A stretch of DNA of 54,110 nt from CAYZAW01 sp964476505 (GCA_964476505.1 CAYZAW010000007.1:1-54110), one strand, 5' to 3'. Positions 40,089 through 48,499 are shown, numbered from the stretch's first letter. Notes: generated by a model not told the origin, from the sequence alone. Program-made: numbers and translations.

Positions 40089-41000
40089 ATGCGGGTATGG
40101 ATATGGCTGGAACATAACGGTACCAACGCCTATTTGGCTGCAAAGAAAAAGGCGGAACGAAACGCTAGACTGCTGCTTGTAATGCTAAATTTGCTGCTGC
40201 TGTCCGTACTGGCGGCAGGAAATGGCGAAAAACTGCAAACAACGCTGCAACAGGGAGAGCTGCCCATGGTTGAACTGCCGATATTGATGTATCACAGTGT
40301 ATTGAAGGACGAAAGCAGAGCTGGCGCATATGTGATCTCGCCGGAGGAGCTGGAACAGGACTTGCTCTATTTACTGGAAAACGGGTACGAAACCGTTGTG
40401 ATGGATGACTTGATAGGTTATGTTACGCGCGGTGAGCAGCTGCCAAGAAAGCCTGTGATGCTGACCTTTGACGATGGACACTATAACAACCTGACCTATG
40501 TTGCGCCCTTATTACAGCAATACGGCATGCAGGCCGTGATCTCCGTGATCGCCTGCTACAGCGAGCAGTACAGCCAGTTTCCGGATCCAAACCCCAATTA
40601 CGCGTATGTAAGCTGGGAGGATGTTAACAAGCTCAGGGAAACCGGCTGTGTGGAGGTGCAAAACCATTCTTACGACCTGCATACGGATGCCTGCGGGCGA
40701 AAGGGCGCCAAGCAAAAACGCGGAGAAAGCGACGAAACCTACCGGGAAGTGTTTGTAACGGATACACTGAAGGCGCAGGCTATGATCGAGACAAACTGCG
40801 GCGCGCGCCCAACCGCTTATACCTATCCCTTCGGGGAGGTATGCCCAAGCAGCGAGGCGCTGTTAAAGGAAATGGGCTTTTTTGGATCGTTTAGCTGCCG
40901 CGAAAAGGTAAACCGGCTGGAACGAAGCCCGGATTCGCTGTTTTCTCTGGGGCGCTTCAACCGGCCGCACGGAAAAAGCGCCGAGGAAATATTGACTTAG
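40089..41000 (+). CDS. Membrane-anchored polysaccharide deacetylase
   Basis: NodB-type metal-dependent deacetylase, 303 residues. A signal anchor helix (ARLLLVMLNLLLLSVLAA, about 26-44) is followed by the NodB domain. The metal Asp-Asp is in LTFDDGHYNN (about residue 127), and the His ligands are in NHSYDLHTD. YTYPFGEV and FNRPHGKS complete the site. Substrates could be peptidoglycan, chitin-type or surface polysaccharide. Start at 40089 with AAGGGGG upstream. It sits between the envelope cassette and tilS, with 1 base to tilS, so translation is probably coupled. Confidence 0.92.
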   Translation: MRVWIWLEHNGTNAYLAAKKKAERNARLLLVMLNLLLLSVLAAGNGEKLQTTLQQGELPMVELPILMYHSVLKDESRAGAYVISPEELEQDLLYLLENGYETVVMDDLIGYVTRGEQLPRKPVMLTFDDGHYNNLTYVAPLLQQYGMQAVISVIACYSEQYSQFPDPNPNYAYVSWEDVNKLRETGCVEVQNHSYDLHTDACGRKGAKQKRGESDETYREVFVTDTLKAQAMIETNCGARPTAYTYPFGEVCPSSEALLKEMGFFGSFSCREKVNRLERSPDSLFSLGRFNRPHGKSAEEILT

Positions 41001-41001
41001 C

Positions 41002-42420
41002 ATGGATGAACGCATTGCCTTGAAAAACACGGCGCAATCGCGTATCATGTTATATATGGAAAATTACCCTGACATACTGGCAAGGCTTGCCCGTGCGCTT
41101 AGCGCAAATGATGTAGGGGCAGGCACGCATGTATTGGCAGCCGTTTCCGGCGGCGCGGATTCGGTTGCTTTGTTATGTCTATTGCAAAATTTAAAAGAGT
41201 GTGGCAAAATCGGCATTGTGTCTGCCGCACATTTTCATCACGGCATTCGCGGCAGCGAAGCGGATGCGGACGAAGCGTTTGTACGGGAGCTGTGTAAGAC
41301 CCTTCGGGTTCCATATTACGCCGGGCACGGGGATGTGCCTAATATGGCGAAGGAAACGGGAGAAACGCTGGAGGAAGCGGCAAGAAACGCACGGTATTCG
41401 TTTTTACGGCAGGTAAAGGAAAGCTGTGGCGCAACTTACATCGTAACGGCTCATACTATGAACGATCAGGCGGAAACCGTGCTTATGCATATCCTTCGGG
41501 GCAGCGGCACTGCGGGGCTTTGCGCCATGAAGCAGAATGCCGGCGATATCCTTCGCCCCATGCTGGATATCCAGCGGGCTGAGATCGAAGCATACTTGAT
41601 GGAAAAAGGGCAGGATTACCGAACGGATTCTAGCAATGCATCCATGGCGTATACCAGAAACCGCGTGCGGCATGAGCTGCTGCCGCTGTTGCAGGAGCGC
41701 TTTAACCCCTCCATCATTCCGGCGCTGCATCGTTTATCGGAGCATGCAGCCGAGGACGAGGCGCTTTTAAACGAAATGGCAGCGCAAGCACTGCGAAAAG
41801 CGGAGGCAGGGGAGAACCGGTATGATCGCAATATGCTCTTGGAGCTGCCGCCGCCGATACAAATACGAGCCCTGCGCCTTGCGTTATCCAAGGTGAACGC
41901 CCTATTCGATATGGAAGAAACCGGCTTTTTGCGGCTGGCGGCGCTTCTGGACGGCAAAACCGGCGGTAAGCTGGCGCTTCCGAACGGACAATGGGCATAT
42001 ACCAGCTATGCGCTGATTTGCTTTGGCGCACTGCCTAAAAAACCAGAGCCATTTTGTGTGCGCCTTCAAATGCAGGGCGTCACCGAAACGCCGCATGGCA
42101 CTTTTATTGCGGAAACTGTTTCGGTACGCGGTATTTGCGCTGATAATAAAGTAGCCTATCTCGATGCCGACAGGCTGCCAAAAGACACTGTAGTGCGATC
42201 CAGAGAGGCGGGCGACAGCATTCAACCTCTCGGCATGCGCGGCACAAAGGCGCTGAAGGACTATTTTATCGATAAAAAGCTGCCACAGTGGCAGCGCGAT
42301 GTGCCGCTTATATGCAGCGGGCAGCAAGTGATATTCGTTCCGGGCTGCGGCATCTCGGAGAAGTACCGCGTGCGTGCGGATACCAAAACGATACTTCGTA
42401 TTGCCTATCAGGAAACATAA
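41002..42420 (+). CDS. tilS: tRNA(Ile)-lysidine synthetase
   Basis: Attaches lysine to C34 of tRNA-Ile(CAU), switching it to read AUA. The 472 residues begin with the N-type ATP pyrophosphatase domain (AVSGGADSVALLCLL, about 46-60; HHGIRGSEADADEAFV; TAHTMNDQAETVLM). DSSNASMAYTRNRVRHELLP and the C-terminal substrate-binding domains (LKDYFIDKKLPQWQRDVPLI) follow. The ATG at 41002 lies one base after the deacetylase stop. A later in-frame ATG at 41056 is a possible alternative, but neither has a strong site. It is followed by hpt and ftsH, the standard order. Confidence 0.95.
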   Translation: MDERIALKNTAQSRIMLYMENYPDILARLARALSANDVGAGTHVLAAVSGGADSVALLCLLQNLKECGKIGIVSAAHFHHGIRGSEADADEAFVRELCKTLRVPYYAGHGDVPNMAKETGETLEEAARNARYSFLRQVKESCGATYIVTAHTMNDQAETVLMHILRGSGTAGLCAMKQNAGDILRPMLDIQRAEIEAYLMEKGQDYRTDSSNASMAYTRNRVRHELLPLLQERFNPSIIPALHRLSEHAAEDEALLNEMAAQALRKAEAGENRYDRNMLLELPPPIQIRALRLALSKVNALFDMEETGFLRLAALLDGKTGGKLALPNGQWAYTSYALICFGALPKKPEPFCVRLQMQGVTETPHGTFIAETVSVRGICADNKVAYLDADRLPKDTVVRSREAGDSIQPLGMRGTKALKDYFIDKKLPQWQRDVPLICSGQQVIFVPGCGISEKYRVRADTKTILRIAYQET

Positions 42421-42443
42421 ACAAAAGTTTGGAGGAGCATACT

Positions 42444-42995
42444 ATGGGCGCTAATATGCAGAACGACATGGCGGAGATCCTACTGGAGCAGGGCGAGATT
42501 CAAAAGCGAATCGCGGAGCTTGGACGCGAGATTTCAAAGGATTATGACGGCGAAGAGATTGTGCTGATCTGCATCTTAAAGGGAGCGGTCATGTTCTTTG
42601 CGGATTTGGCAAGGGCGCTGTCCGTACATGTGCAAATGGACTTTATGGGAATTTCCAGCTACGGAGACGGATTTAAAACCTCCGGCATCGTTCGCATCGC
42701 AAAGGACGTGGATATCAGCATCACCGGAAGGCATGTGCTGATCGTAGAGGACATTATGGACAGCGGCTTAACGCTGAACCATCTGACCAAGCTCTTGGAA
42801 TCTCGTAATCCTGCTTCCATGAAGATCGCCTGCCTGTTAGACAAACCGGAACGCCGGGAGTGCGAGATTACCCCGGATTACTGTGGATTCGAAATTCCTA
42901 ATAAATTCGTGGTAGGCTACGGGCTGGATTACTGCGGGCGCTACCGCAACCTGCCCTATGTGGGCGTGTTAAAGCCGGAGATCTACGAGTCATAA
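42444..42995 (+). CDS. hpt: Hypoxanthine phosphoribosyltransferase
   Basis: Purine salvage enzyme that makes IMP or GMP from hypoxanthine or guanine and PRPP. ATG 42444 has GGAGGA 7 bases upstream. The frame extends into tilS, but without a site. The 183 residues carry LICILKGAVMFFADLARAL (PPi loop), DFMGISSYGDGFKTSG and the PRPP motif VLIVEDIMDSGLTL (about 97-110). FVVGYGLDYCGRYRNLPYVG is at the end. It sits between tilS and ftsH as in most Firmicutes, followed by a separate promoter for ftsH. Confidence 0.96.
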   Translation: MGANMQNDMAEILLEQGEIQKRIAELGREISKDYDGEEIVLICILKGAVMFFADLARALSVHVQMDFMGISSYGDGFKTSGIVRIAKDVDISITGRHVLIVEDIMDSGLTLNHLTKLLESRNPASMKIACLLDKPERRECEITPDYCGFEIPNKFVVGYGLDYCGRYRNLPYVGVLKPEIYES

Positions 42996-43053
42996 GTTGG
43001 CGCTCTTTCACGCAAACGCCGTAATTTTTTAACAATCAGGTGCGCTCTGGTCA

Positions 43054-43082
43054 TTGAACACCAGGCTGTGCTATGGTAAACT
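43054..43082 (+). promoter_or_regulatory. Sigma-A promoter for ftsH
   Basis: TTGAAC, 17-base spacer, TAAACT with an extended TGG in front. The leader is about 70 nt. No CIRCE or CtsR-like repeat is visible nearby. Confidence 0.7.
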
Positions 43083-43158
43083 AAGCGAATAGGCTCAAGC
43101 GTTTTACAGTTTGTTCCAAGCTGCATAACAGCCTGTTTACCTCAGGAGGATCATATTT

Positions 43159-45171
43159 GTGAAGAAAAGTATTCGTACCCCGCTGATTTACCTTCTTATA
43201 TTGGTTGCCATTATCTGGATGGCAACGGGGTTGAACCCCGGTGCGGCGAAAGCGGATGAATTGGAGTACAGCGAGTTTTTGCAGAAGGTACGCGAGGATA
43301 AGGTGTCCTCCATACAGGTGACCCTTCGGGAGATCAAGGGCCTGTATAAAGAGAGCGAGTATACCTTTGACCAGATCGATAAGCATTACGACTTTACTGC
43401 GATCATTCCTCCGGACGCTACCTTCAACAGGGACATGGCTGTGATCACCGCGGAAAAGAACCCGGGCTTAACGGTGGATCAGGTTGCCAGCGACGATTAT
43501 CCCTTTGAGAATTACGATTATATCCTTCCGGCAGAAACCTCCATATTTGAGCTCATTTTGCCGTACTTGATCTTGATCGCGGGCTTGGGGCTGTTCTATT
43601 ACCTGATGATGCAGTCCCAGGGCGGCGGCAACAAGGTCATGAGCTTTGGCAAATCCCGCGCGCGCGTGCAAACGGACGATAAAAACAAGGTCACGTTTGA
43701 CGACGTTGCCGGTGCAGACGAAGAAAAGGAAGAGCTAAAAGAGGTCGTGGAGTTTATGCGCGACCCCAAGCGCTTCAACGATATCGGCGCACGTATCCCC
43801 AAGGGCGTGTTATTGGTAGGCCCTCCGGGTACAGGTAAAACCCTTTTGGCAAAGGCAGTAGCCGGAGAAGCCAAGGTACCGTTCTTCTCCATTTCCGGTT
43901 CCGACTTTGTGGAAATGTTCGTAGGCGTTGGCGCATCCCGTGTGCGCGATCTGTTCAATACCGCAAAAAAGAGCACGCCTGCCGTTGTGTTTATTGACGA
44001 GATAGACGCAGTTGGCCGTCAGCGCGGTGCAGGCATGGGCGGCGGGCATGACGAGCGTGAGCAAACGTTGAACCAACTGCTGGTGGAAATGGACGGCTTT
44101 GCGGCAAATGAGGGCATCATCGTGATCGCCGCCACCAACCGCCCGGACATCCTAGACCCCGCATTGCTGCGTCCCGGCCGGTTCGACAGGCAGATCACTG
44201 TGAATTATCCGGACGTAAAGGGCCGCGAGGCAATATTAAAGGTGCACGCCAAGAACAAGCCGCTTTCCAAGGATGTGGAGCTTGCTGTATTGGCAAAGCG
44301 CACGCCCATGTTTACCGGTGCGGACTTAGAAAACGTATTGAACGAGGCCGCCATTTTAACGGCGCGGTATCATAAAAAAGAGATCACCATGGAGGAACTG
44401 GAGGAGGCGATCACCCGCGTGGTGGTAGGCCCCGAGAAGAAGAGCCGTGTGATCACCGAGCAGGACAAAAAGATCACCGCGTATCACGAAAGCGGGCATG
44501 CCATCGTGGCGCTGCATTTGGAAAAGTGCGATCCCGTACATGAGGTATCCATCATTCCGCGCGGCATGGCCGGCGGTTATACGATGACGCTTCCCAAGGA
44601 AGACATGATGCATACTACCAAAGCTAAGCTGTTGGACAACATTGCCATGATGCTGGGCGGCCGTGTAGCGGAGGAGCTTACCTTAGGGGATATCAGCACC
44701 GGCGCATACAACGATTTACAGCGGGCAACGGATACCGCACGGAAAATGGTTGTGGAATACGGCATGAGCGACGCTGTAGGCCCTGTGTTCTTAGGCGGGC
44801 AGACCGAGGTGTTTATTGCCAAGGATTGGGGGCACCAGCGCAACTTCTCCGAGGAAGTGGCAAGCAAGATCGACGGCGAGATTCGCCGCATCTTAGACGA
44901 GCAGTATGAGCGCGCCCGGGAGTGCATCAAAACCGATATGACGGCGCTGGACCGTGTGGCGCATGCGCTGTTGGAGTATGAACGTATCGACGGCGAGGAG
45001 TTTGAAAAGCTGTATAAGGGTGAGGATGTGACCATCACGCCTAAAACGTATCATGTTCCACAGGACAGCAGCTCCCATGAGAAACCGGCGGAGGAAGCGC
45101 CTGCGAAGGACTTTGAGGAGATCGATATCGAGAAAGAACTCCACAAAGACGAACAGCCAAACGAAGAATAA
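43159..45171 (+). CDS. ftsH: ATP-dependent zinc metalloprotease FtsH
   Basis: Membrane-bound AAA+ protease that degrades misfolded and regulatory proteins. GTG start at 43159, AGGAGGA 8 bases upstream. Two transmembrane helices (about 6-26 and 133-154) flank an extracytoplasmic domain. The AAA module has GPPGTGKTLLAKAVA (Walker A, about 221), VVFIDEIDAVG (Walker B), ISGSDFVEMFVGVGASRVRD (pore loop) and the SRH arginine stretch. The protease zinc site is HESGH (about 442). The last 50 residues are acidic and low-complexity. 670 residues is within the usual range. Own promoter, so separately controllable from hpt. Confidence 0.98.
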   Translation: MKKSIRTPLIYLLILVAIIWMATGLNPGAAKADELEYSEFLQKVREDKVSSIQVTLREIKGLYKESEYTFDQIDKHYDFTAIIPPDATFNRDMAVITAEKNPGLTVDQVASDDYPFENYDYILPAETSIFELILPYLILIAGLGLFYYLMMQSQGGGNKVMSFGKSRARVQTDDKNKVTFDDVAGADEEKEELKEVVEFMRDPKRFNDIGARIPKGVLLVGPPGTGKTLLAKAVAGEAKVPFFSISGSDFVEMFVGVGASRVRDLFNTAKKSTPAVVFIDEIDAVGRQRGAGMGGGHDEREQTLNQLLVEMDGFAANEGIIVIAATNRPDILDPALLRPGRFDRQITVNYPDVKGREAILKVHAKNKPLSKDVELAVLAKRTPMFTGADLENVLNEAAILTARYHKKEITMEELEEAITRVVVGPEKKSRVITEQDKKITAYHESGHAIVALHLEKCDPVHEVSIIPRGMAGGYTMTLPKEDMMHTTKAKLLDNIAMMLGGRVAEELTLGDISTGAYNDLQRATDTARKMVVEYGMSDAVGPVFLGGQTEVFIAKDWGHQRNFSEEVASKIDGEIRRILDEQYERARECIKTDMTALDRVAHALLEYERIDGEEFEKLYKGEDVTITPKTYHVPQDSSSHEKPAEEAPAKDFEEIDIEKELHKDEQPNEE

Positions 45172-45176
45172 CGATA

Positions 45177-45203
45177 ACGGGGTGGGGCAATGCTCCATCC
45201 CGT
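45177..45203 (+). terminator. Hairpin after ftsH
   Basis: 12-bp stem (45177-45188 with 45192-45203, two G-U pairs), loop AAT, followed by ATTTCATT. It may partly terminate ftsH or mark mRNA processing before the thioesterase gene at 45221. Confidence 0.6.
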
Positions 45204-45220
45204 ATTTCATTGGAGGACAT

Positions 45221-45610
45221 ATGGAATTACAGGTTGGAATAAAGGGCGAAGCAGCATATCCTGTCACCGAGGAGAAAACGGCAGCAAGATGGGGAAGCGG
45301 AACGCTATTCGTATTTGCTACGCCCTGCCTTGTGGCGTTGATGGAAAATGCCGCTTGCAACGCTTTAGAACAAGTGCTGCCGGAGGGTGTTACCACGGTG
45401 GGAACGCGAATCGATGTGCACCATAACGCTGCAACGCCTATGGGTATGACGGTTCGGGCAGAGGCTGTGTTAACGCAAATTGACCGTAAGGCGCTGTACT
45501 TTACCGTTACGGCGTATGACGAGAAGGGCGAGATCGGCACGGCAGAGCATACACGTTTTATGGTGGAGACGGATCGTTTTATGCAAAAGGTGCAGGAAAA
45601 GAGCTTATGA
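45221..45610 (+). CDS. Hotdog-fold thioesterase (FlK-like)
   Basis: Small acyl-CoA thioesterase, 129 residues, similar to fluoroacetyl-CoA thioesterase FlK and related house-cleaning enzymes. The start at 45221 has a GGAGG 4 bases before it; the longer frame reads back into ftsH. Features are FATPCLVALMENAACNALEQVL (helix of the hotdog), EGVTTVGTRIDVHHNAATPMG and a C-terminal strand TAEHTRFMVE with the conserved His. The substrate is unknown. It overlaps the PHP gene by 4 bases (45607-45610). Confidence 0.87.
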   Translation: MELQVGIKGEAAYPVTEEKTAARWGSGTLFVFATPCLVALMENAACNALEQVLPEGVTTVGTRIDVHHNAATPMGMTVRAEAVLTQIDRKALYFTVTAYDEKGEIGTAEHTRFMVETDRFMQKVQEKSL

Positions 45611-46461
45611 GCATCGGGTTCGATCTGCATACGCATACCAACAAGTCTGACGGAACCGCAACGCCAAGCGAACTGGTAAAAAAGGCGGCAAGGCGACATA
45701 TTTTAATGTTAGCCATCTCCGACCACGATACCGTTGCCGGTGTATCGGAAGCGCAGGAGGAAGCAAAGCAATGCGGCGTGATACTGCTGCCCTCTGTGGA
45801 GATGGATGCCGAATGGCCTACGGAGCTGCACATTCTTGGCATTGATATAGATGCAAACGATCAGGGGCTGTTAGCTGCTTTACAGAAGTTACAGGAGGCG
45901 CGAAGCCGCCGTAACGAAAGAATACTGCAAAAGCTGGCGGACATCGGCTGCGATGTGCGCGGTCATATGCCAAAATCCGAGGGGTTGACCTCCCGGCTGC
46001 ATATTGCTATGGCGCTTTGCAGCGCGGGTTATGCCGCCGGCAAAGCGGACGCTTTTGACCGGTACTTAAAAAAAGGCTGCCCGGCCTACTGTACGGAGCA
46101 GCGATTGTCTCCGGAAGAAATCATCCGGGTCATAACAAAGGCAGGCGGCATACCGGTTCTGGCGCACCCATGCAAGCTTTCAGGAAACGTGCATGAAACC
46201 GTGCGGCAATTAGCCGGTTGGGGCATTATGGGGCTGGAGGCGTATTATCCGGCCTCCTCCAAAGGCACAACGGCGCTGTTTGAAAGCTTGGCGGCGCAAT
46301 ACAATTTACTTGTAACCGCGGGCAGCGATTACCACGGAAACAACCGGAAAGACGTACGCCTTGGCTGCGCGTGGCAGGACGTGCCCAGCCTGATAAATAC
46401 AGAAGAATTCCTGCAAAACCGTCTGCAAATGAAGGAGACGATGCAGTATACGCGCAGTTAA
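45607..46461 (+). CDS. PHP-domain phosphoesterase (TrpH/RNase AM-like)
   Basis: Metal-dependent phosphoesterase, 284 residues, of the YciV/TrpH type, which acts on 3',5'-nucleotide bisphosphates (pAp) and short RNA 5' ends. PHP motifs are DLHTHTNKSDG (about 6-16), ISDHDTVAG, SVEMDAEW, VLAHPCKL and GSDYHGNN. The full metal set of His/Asp residues is intact. It is translationally coupled to the thioesterase in front. The alternative, histidinol-phosphatase, is less likely given the motif spacing and lack of his genes. Confidence 0.9.
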   Translation: MSIGFDLHTHTNKSDGTATPSELVKKAARRHILMLAISDHDTVAGVSEAQEEAKQCGVILLPSVEMDAEWPTELHILGIDIDANDQGLLAALQKLQEARSRRNERILQKLADIGCDVRGHMPKSEGLTSRLHIAMALCSAGYAAGKADAFDRYLKKGCPAYCTEQRLSPEEIIRVITKAGGIPVLAHPCKLSGNVHETVRQLAGWGIMGLEAYYPASSKGTTALFESLAAQYNLLVTAGSDYHGNNRKDVRLGCAWQDVPSLINTEEFLQNRLQMKETMQYTRS

Positions 46462-46500
46462 CAGGTATTTGTTTTTCTTATTTCGACCGTATTATATCAT

Positions 46501-46529
46501 TTGCCTGCTAATACGACTTCTGTTATAAT
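46501..46529 (+). promoter_or_regulatory. Sigma-A promoter for prs
   Basis: TTGCCT, 17-base spacer, perfect TATAAT with extended TGT. The leader is about 60 nt, and no purine-type riboswitch fits in it. Confidence 0.8.
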
Positions 46530-46596
46530 GCATAAAGGAAAGCTTGTGCTGTTGCACTTTTTATTTAACTAATACAGAAAGGTGACGTGAGCTGCA

Positions 46597-47610
46597 ATGT
46601 ATTCTGGTGGTGGAACTATCAAGATTTTTGCGGGAAAAACAGGTCAAAACTTTGCAAAGAGAATGTGTTCGTACTTAGGAGCCCAGATGGGCAACGCGGA
46701 AACGATCATGTTTTCGGAGGGAAATACCTTCGTTCGCATCAACGAATCAATCAGGGATAAAGACGTTTATATCGTACAACCCATTGGCCGCGCACCTAAC
46801 GACGAATTTGTAGAACTGCTTTTCTGGATCGACGCCTTCAAGCGCGCAAGCGCTGATTCGGTCACCGCTATTATTCCGTATTTCAGCTACGCAAAGGGCG
46901 ATAAAAAAGATGAACCCCGCGTTTCCATCCGCGCTAGAGTATGTGCGGAGTGCATAGAGTTAGCCGGTGCAGACCGTGTGATCACCATGGATCTGCATAG
47001 CCCGCAGGTCCAAGGCTTCTTCAAAAAGCCGGTGGACCATCTTTATGCCCAAACGCTTTTATGCGAGTATATCCGCAGGTTAGGCTTGGTGGATGACGAG
47101 CTGGTGGTGGTATCTCCCGATGCAGGCTTTGCAAAGCGCGCACGCATGTTTGCCACGGAGCTTGGGCGGCCTGTTGCCATTGGCGACAAAACCCGCTACG
47201 GTCACGATGAGAACGCAAAAATACTGGAGATCATTGGCGATGTAAAGGGCAAAAACTGCTTGGTGGTGGACGACTTCTCCATTTCCGGCGGCACACTCAT
47301 CGATGTTGCTCACGGCTTAAAGGACAAGGGCGCAAAGCATATTTATGCCGCACTGTCCCACAACATCTTAAATGCCAAGGGCATCAAGCGTATTGAGGAA
47401 AGCCCCATTGAGATTTTGATCTCTACGGATACCGTGGATTGCCCCGAGGCTGCAGAGTCTAGCAAAATACATATTATCTCCGCAGCGCCCATGTTTGCGC
47501 AGGCAGTTAAGACCATTCACGACAGAACGCCTATGAGCAAGCTGTTTGAAGGGGATTTTTCAAAGCATATATTTGATGTGAGCTTCTCGGAGCAGATGCG
47601 GATGCTGTAA
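46597..47610 (+). CDS. prs: Ribose-phosphate pyrophosphokinase (atypical subgroup)
   Basis: Makes PRPP from ribose 5-phosphate and ATP. The 337-residue protein has the two Rossmann-like halves. MDLHSPQVQGFFKKPVDHL (about 130-148) and the PRPP-binding VVDDFSISGGTLIDVA (about 222-237) are conserved. The usual catalytic loop 'YARQDRK...REPI' is replaced by FSYAKGDKKDEPRVSIRAR, and it is somewhat longer than the common 310-320 residues. This deviant loop marks a subgroup of PRPP synthetases and may change regulation. It has its own promoter and a shared terminator downstream. Confidence 0.92.
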   Translation: MYSGGGTIKIFAGKTGQNFAKRMCSYLGAQMGNAETIMFSEGNTFVRINESIRDKDVYIVQPIGRAPNDEFVELLFWIDAFKRASADSVTAIIPYFSYAKGDKKDEPRVSIRARVCAECIELAGADRVITMDLHSPQVQGFFKKPVDHLYAQTLLCEYIRRLGLVDDELVVVSPDAGFAKRARMFATELGRPVAIGDKTRYGHDENAKILEIIGDVKGKNCLVVDDFSISGGTLIDVAHGLKDKGAKHIYAALSHNILNAKGIKRIEESPIEILISTDTVDCPEAAESSKIHIISAAPMFAQAVKTIHDRTPMSKLFEGDFSKHIFDVSFSEQMRML

Positions 47611-47634
47611 AGACAATCAAGTGCTGTAATCAAC

Positions 47635-47664
47635 AAAAAAGGAGTAGTTATGGCTACTCCTTTT
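47635..47664. terminator. Bidirectional terminator between prs and a small minus-strand gene
   Basis: Arms 47637-47647 and 47654-47664 (AAAAGGAGTAG/CTACTCCTTTT), 6-base loop, A-run on the left and TTTT on the right. The TAG stop codon of the minus-strand gene is inside the stem. Confidence 0.85.
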
Positions 47665-47854
47665 CTAGTACTGCTTCTTTTGGGGTGTAGATCGTTGCCA
47701 AAGGGAAATCGGACGGGCAAAGCTTGGAGCGTCCGAATTTTTCAGCAGGCCAACGCTTATCCACGGCGCTTGTGGCGTAATGGTTGCCGTCCGCATCCTC
47801 GTACAGATAGCGGCTGATCTTTTTCAAATGAAAGCGGGGTGGGATGTCTTTCAT
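47654..47854 (-). CDS. Hypothetical 66-residue protein
   Basis: Small soluble protein without recognised domain. The start at 47854 (MKDIPPRFHLKKIS) has AGAGAGG upstream. The frame extends to 47965, but without a site and with low-quality residues. The middle ISRYLYEDADGNHYATSAVDKRWPAEKFGRS looks like a beta hairpin followed by an aromatic turn. There are no cysteines apart from one near the C-terminus. Its stop codon is embedded in the terminator shared with prs. A TATAAT on the minus strand near 47930 could be its promoter. Function unknown. Confidence 0.6.
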   Translation of the reverse strand: MKDIPPRFHLKKISRYLYEDADGNHYATSAVDKRWPAEKFGRSKLCPSDFPLATIYTPKEAVLEKE

Positions 47855-48084
47855 GTTGGGTTCCTCTCTCATAACGGTAATCATACTGCGGAGAATAGGG
47901 GTATTTAGGTGAAACATAGATATTATAATATACATTTGACAAAGATGATAGCATAAATCAAACATTTTCTTTGAATGCCTAATTTATTTTTGGCATACTT
48001 TGCCTGAAATACTTCGCTTTTATTATAGCGGAGTGGCAAAATGGGGTTACTGTATGATTGAAGGTATGTAATAAAGGGAAGGCA

Positions 48085-48221
48085 GGACTCATTTTGCTCA
48101 CATCGGCCATGCGTGCTTGAGCTTCGCACGGCGCACTTGGGCCTGTTCGCGAAATCCGGCCGCTAAAATCGTGCCACAGGCACGATTTTCCCTCGCATGC
48201 GCTCGGACGCGGATTCGAGTC
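48085..48221. repeat. 137-bp repeat, copy 1
   Basis: First of two tandem copies 141 bases apart. It begins GGACTC and ends TTCGAGTC, short inverted termini. It contains an exact 11-bp hairpin (AAAATCGTGCC...GGCACGATTTT, near 48165-48189). Copy 2 differs at five positions. Non-coding: the ORFs across it change frame and have no binding sites. Confidence 0.85.
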
Positions 48222-48225
48222 AGTG

Positions 48226-48362
48226 GGACTCATTTTGCTCACATCGGCCATGCGTGCTTGTGCTTCGCACGGCGCACTTGGGCCTGTTCGCAAAATCCGG
48301 CCGCTAAAATCGTGCCACAGGCACAATTTTCCCTCGCATACGCTCGGACGCGGCTTCGAGTC
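48226..48362. repeat. 137-bp repeat, copy 2
   Basis: Second copy, separated from copy 1 by AGTG. Its internal hairpin has one mismatch (G to A). Its right end TTCGAGTC runs straight into CCACTGAACGAACCA, so the end reads as a tRNA 3' terminus on the plus strand. Confidence 0.85.
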
Positions 48363-48377
48363 CCACTGAACGAACCA
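48355..48377 (+). pseudogene. tRNA 3'-end remnant
   Basis: Bases 48355-48366 (TTCGAGTCCCAC) match a T-loop plus the 3' T-stem and are an inverted copy of bases 48424-48435 in tRNA-Leu. They are followed by seven bases (TGAACGA, in the place of an acceptor 3' strand), then ACCA. The matching 5' acceptor TCGTTCA is not found upstream, so only the 3' end exists. Confidence 0.55.
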
Positions 48378-48416
48378 GCACAAAAAAACGCCATAAAGGC
48401 GTTTTTTTGTGCTGGT
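48374..48416 (-). terminator. Perfect 19-bp terminator stem overlapping the tRNA-Leu CCA end
   Basis: Arms 48374-48392 and 48398-48416 are exact complements around loop ATAAA, with a run of seven A/T inside the stem. The right arm includes the discriminator and CCA of tRNA-Leu (48413-48416). The element is symmetric and can act in both directions. Confidence 0.85.
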
Positions 48417-48499
48417 GCCGAAGGTGGGACTCGAACCCACACGGTATCGCTACCAACGGATTTTGAGTCCGTCACGTCTGCCAATTCCATCACTTCGGC
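48413..48499 (-). tRNA. tRNA-Leu (anticodon CAA)
   Basis: 87-nt tRNA with CCA encoded. The 7-bp acceptor GCCGAAG/CTTCGGC is exact. The anticodon stem ACGGA/TCCGT encloses loop CTCAAAA (anticodon CAA at 48465-48463, reading UUG). A long variable arm (GGTA/TACC) marks a class II tRNA, and the T-arm is GTGGG-TTCGAGT-CCCAC. Promoter at 48515-48543. The 3' end, including CCA, is inside the terminator stem 48374-48416. Confidence 0.97.

Noticed and set aside
44893..45699. 268-residue minus-strand ORF over the ftsH end, thioesterase and PHP starts
   Set aside because: Shadow of three well-supported plus-strand genes.
48085..48362. Short CRISPR-like array
   Set aside because: Only two long (137-bp) near-identical copies with a 4-base spacer; no short repeats with unique spacers and no cas genes.
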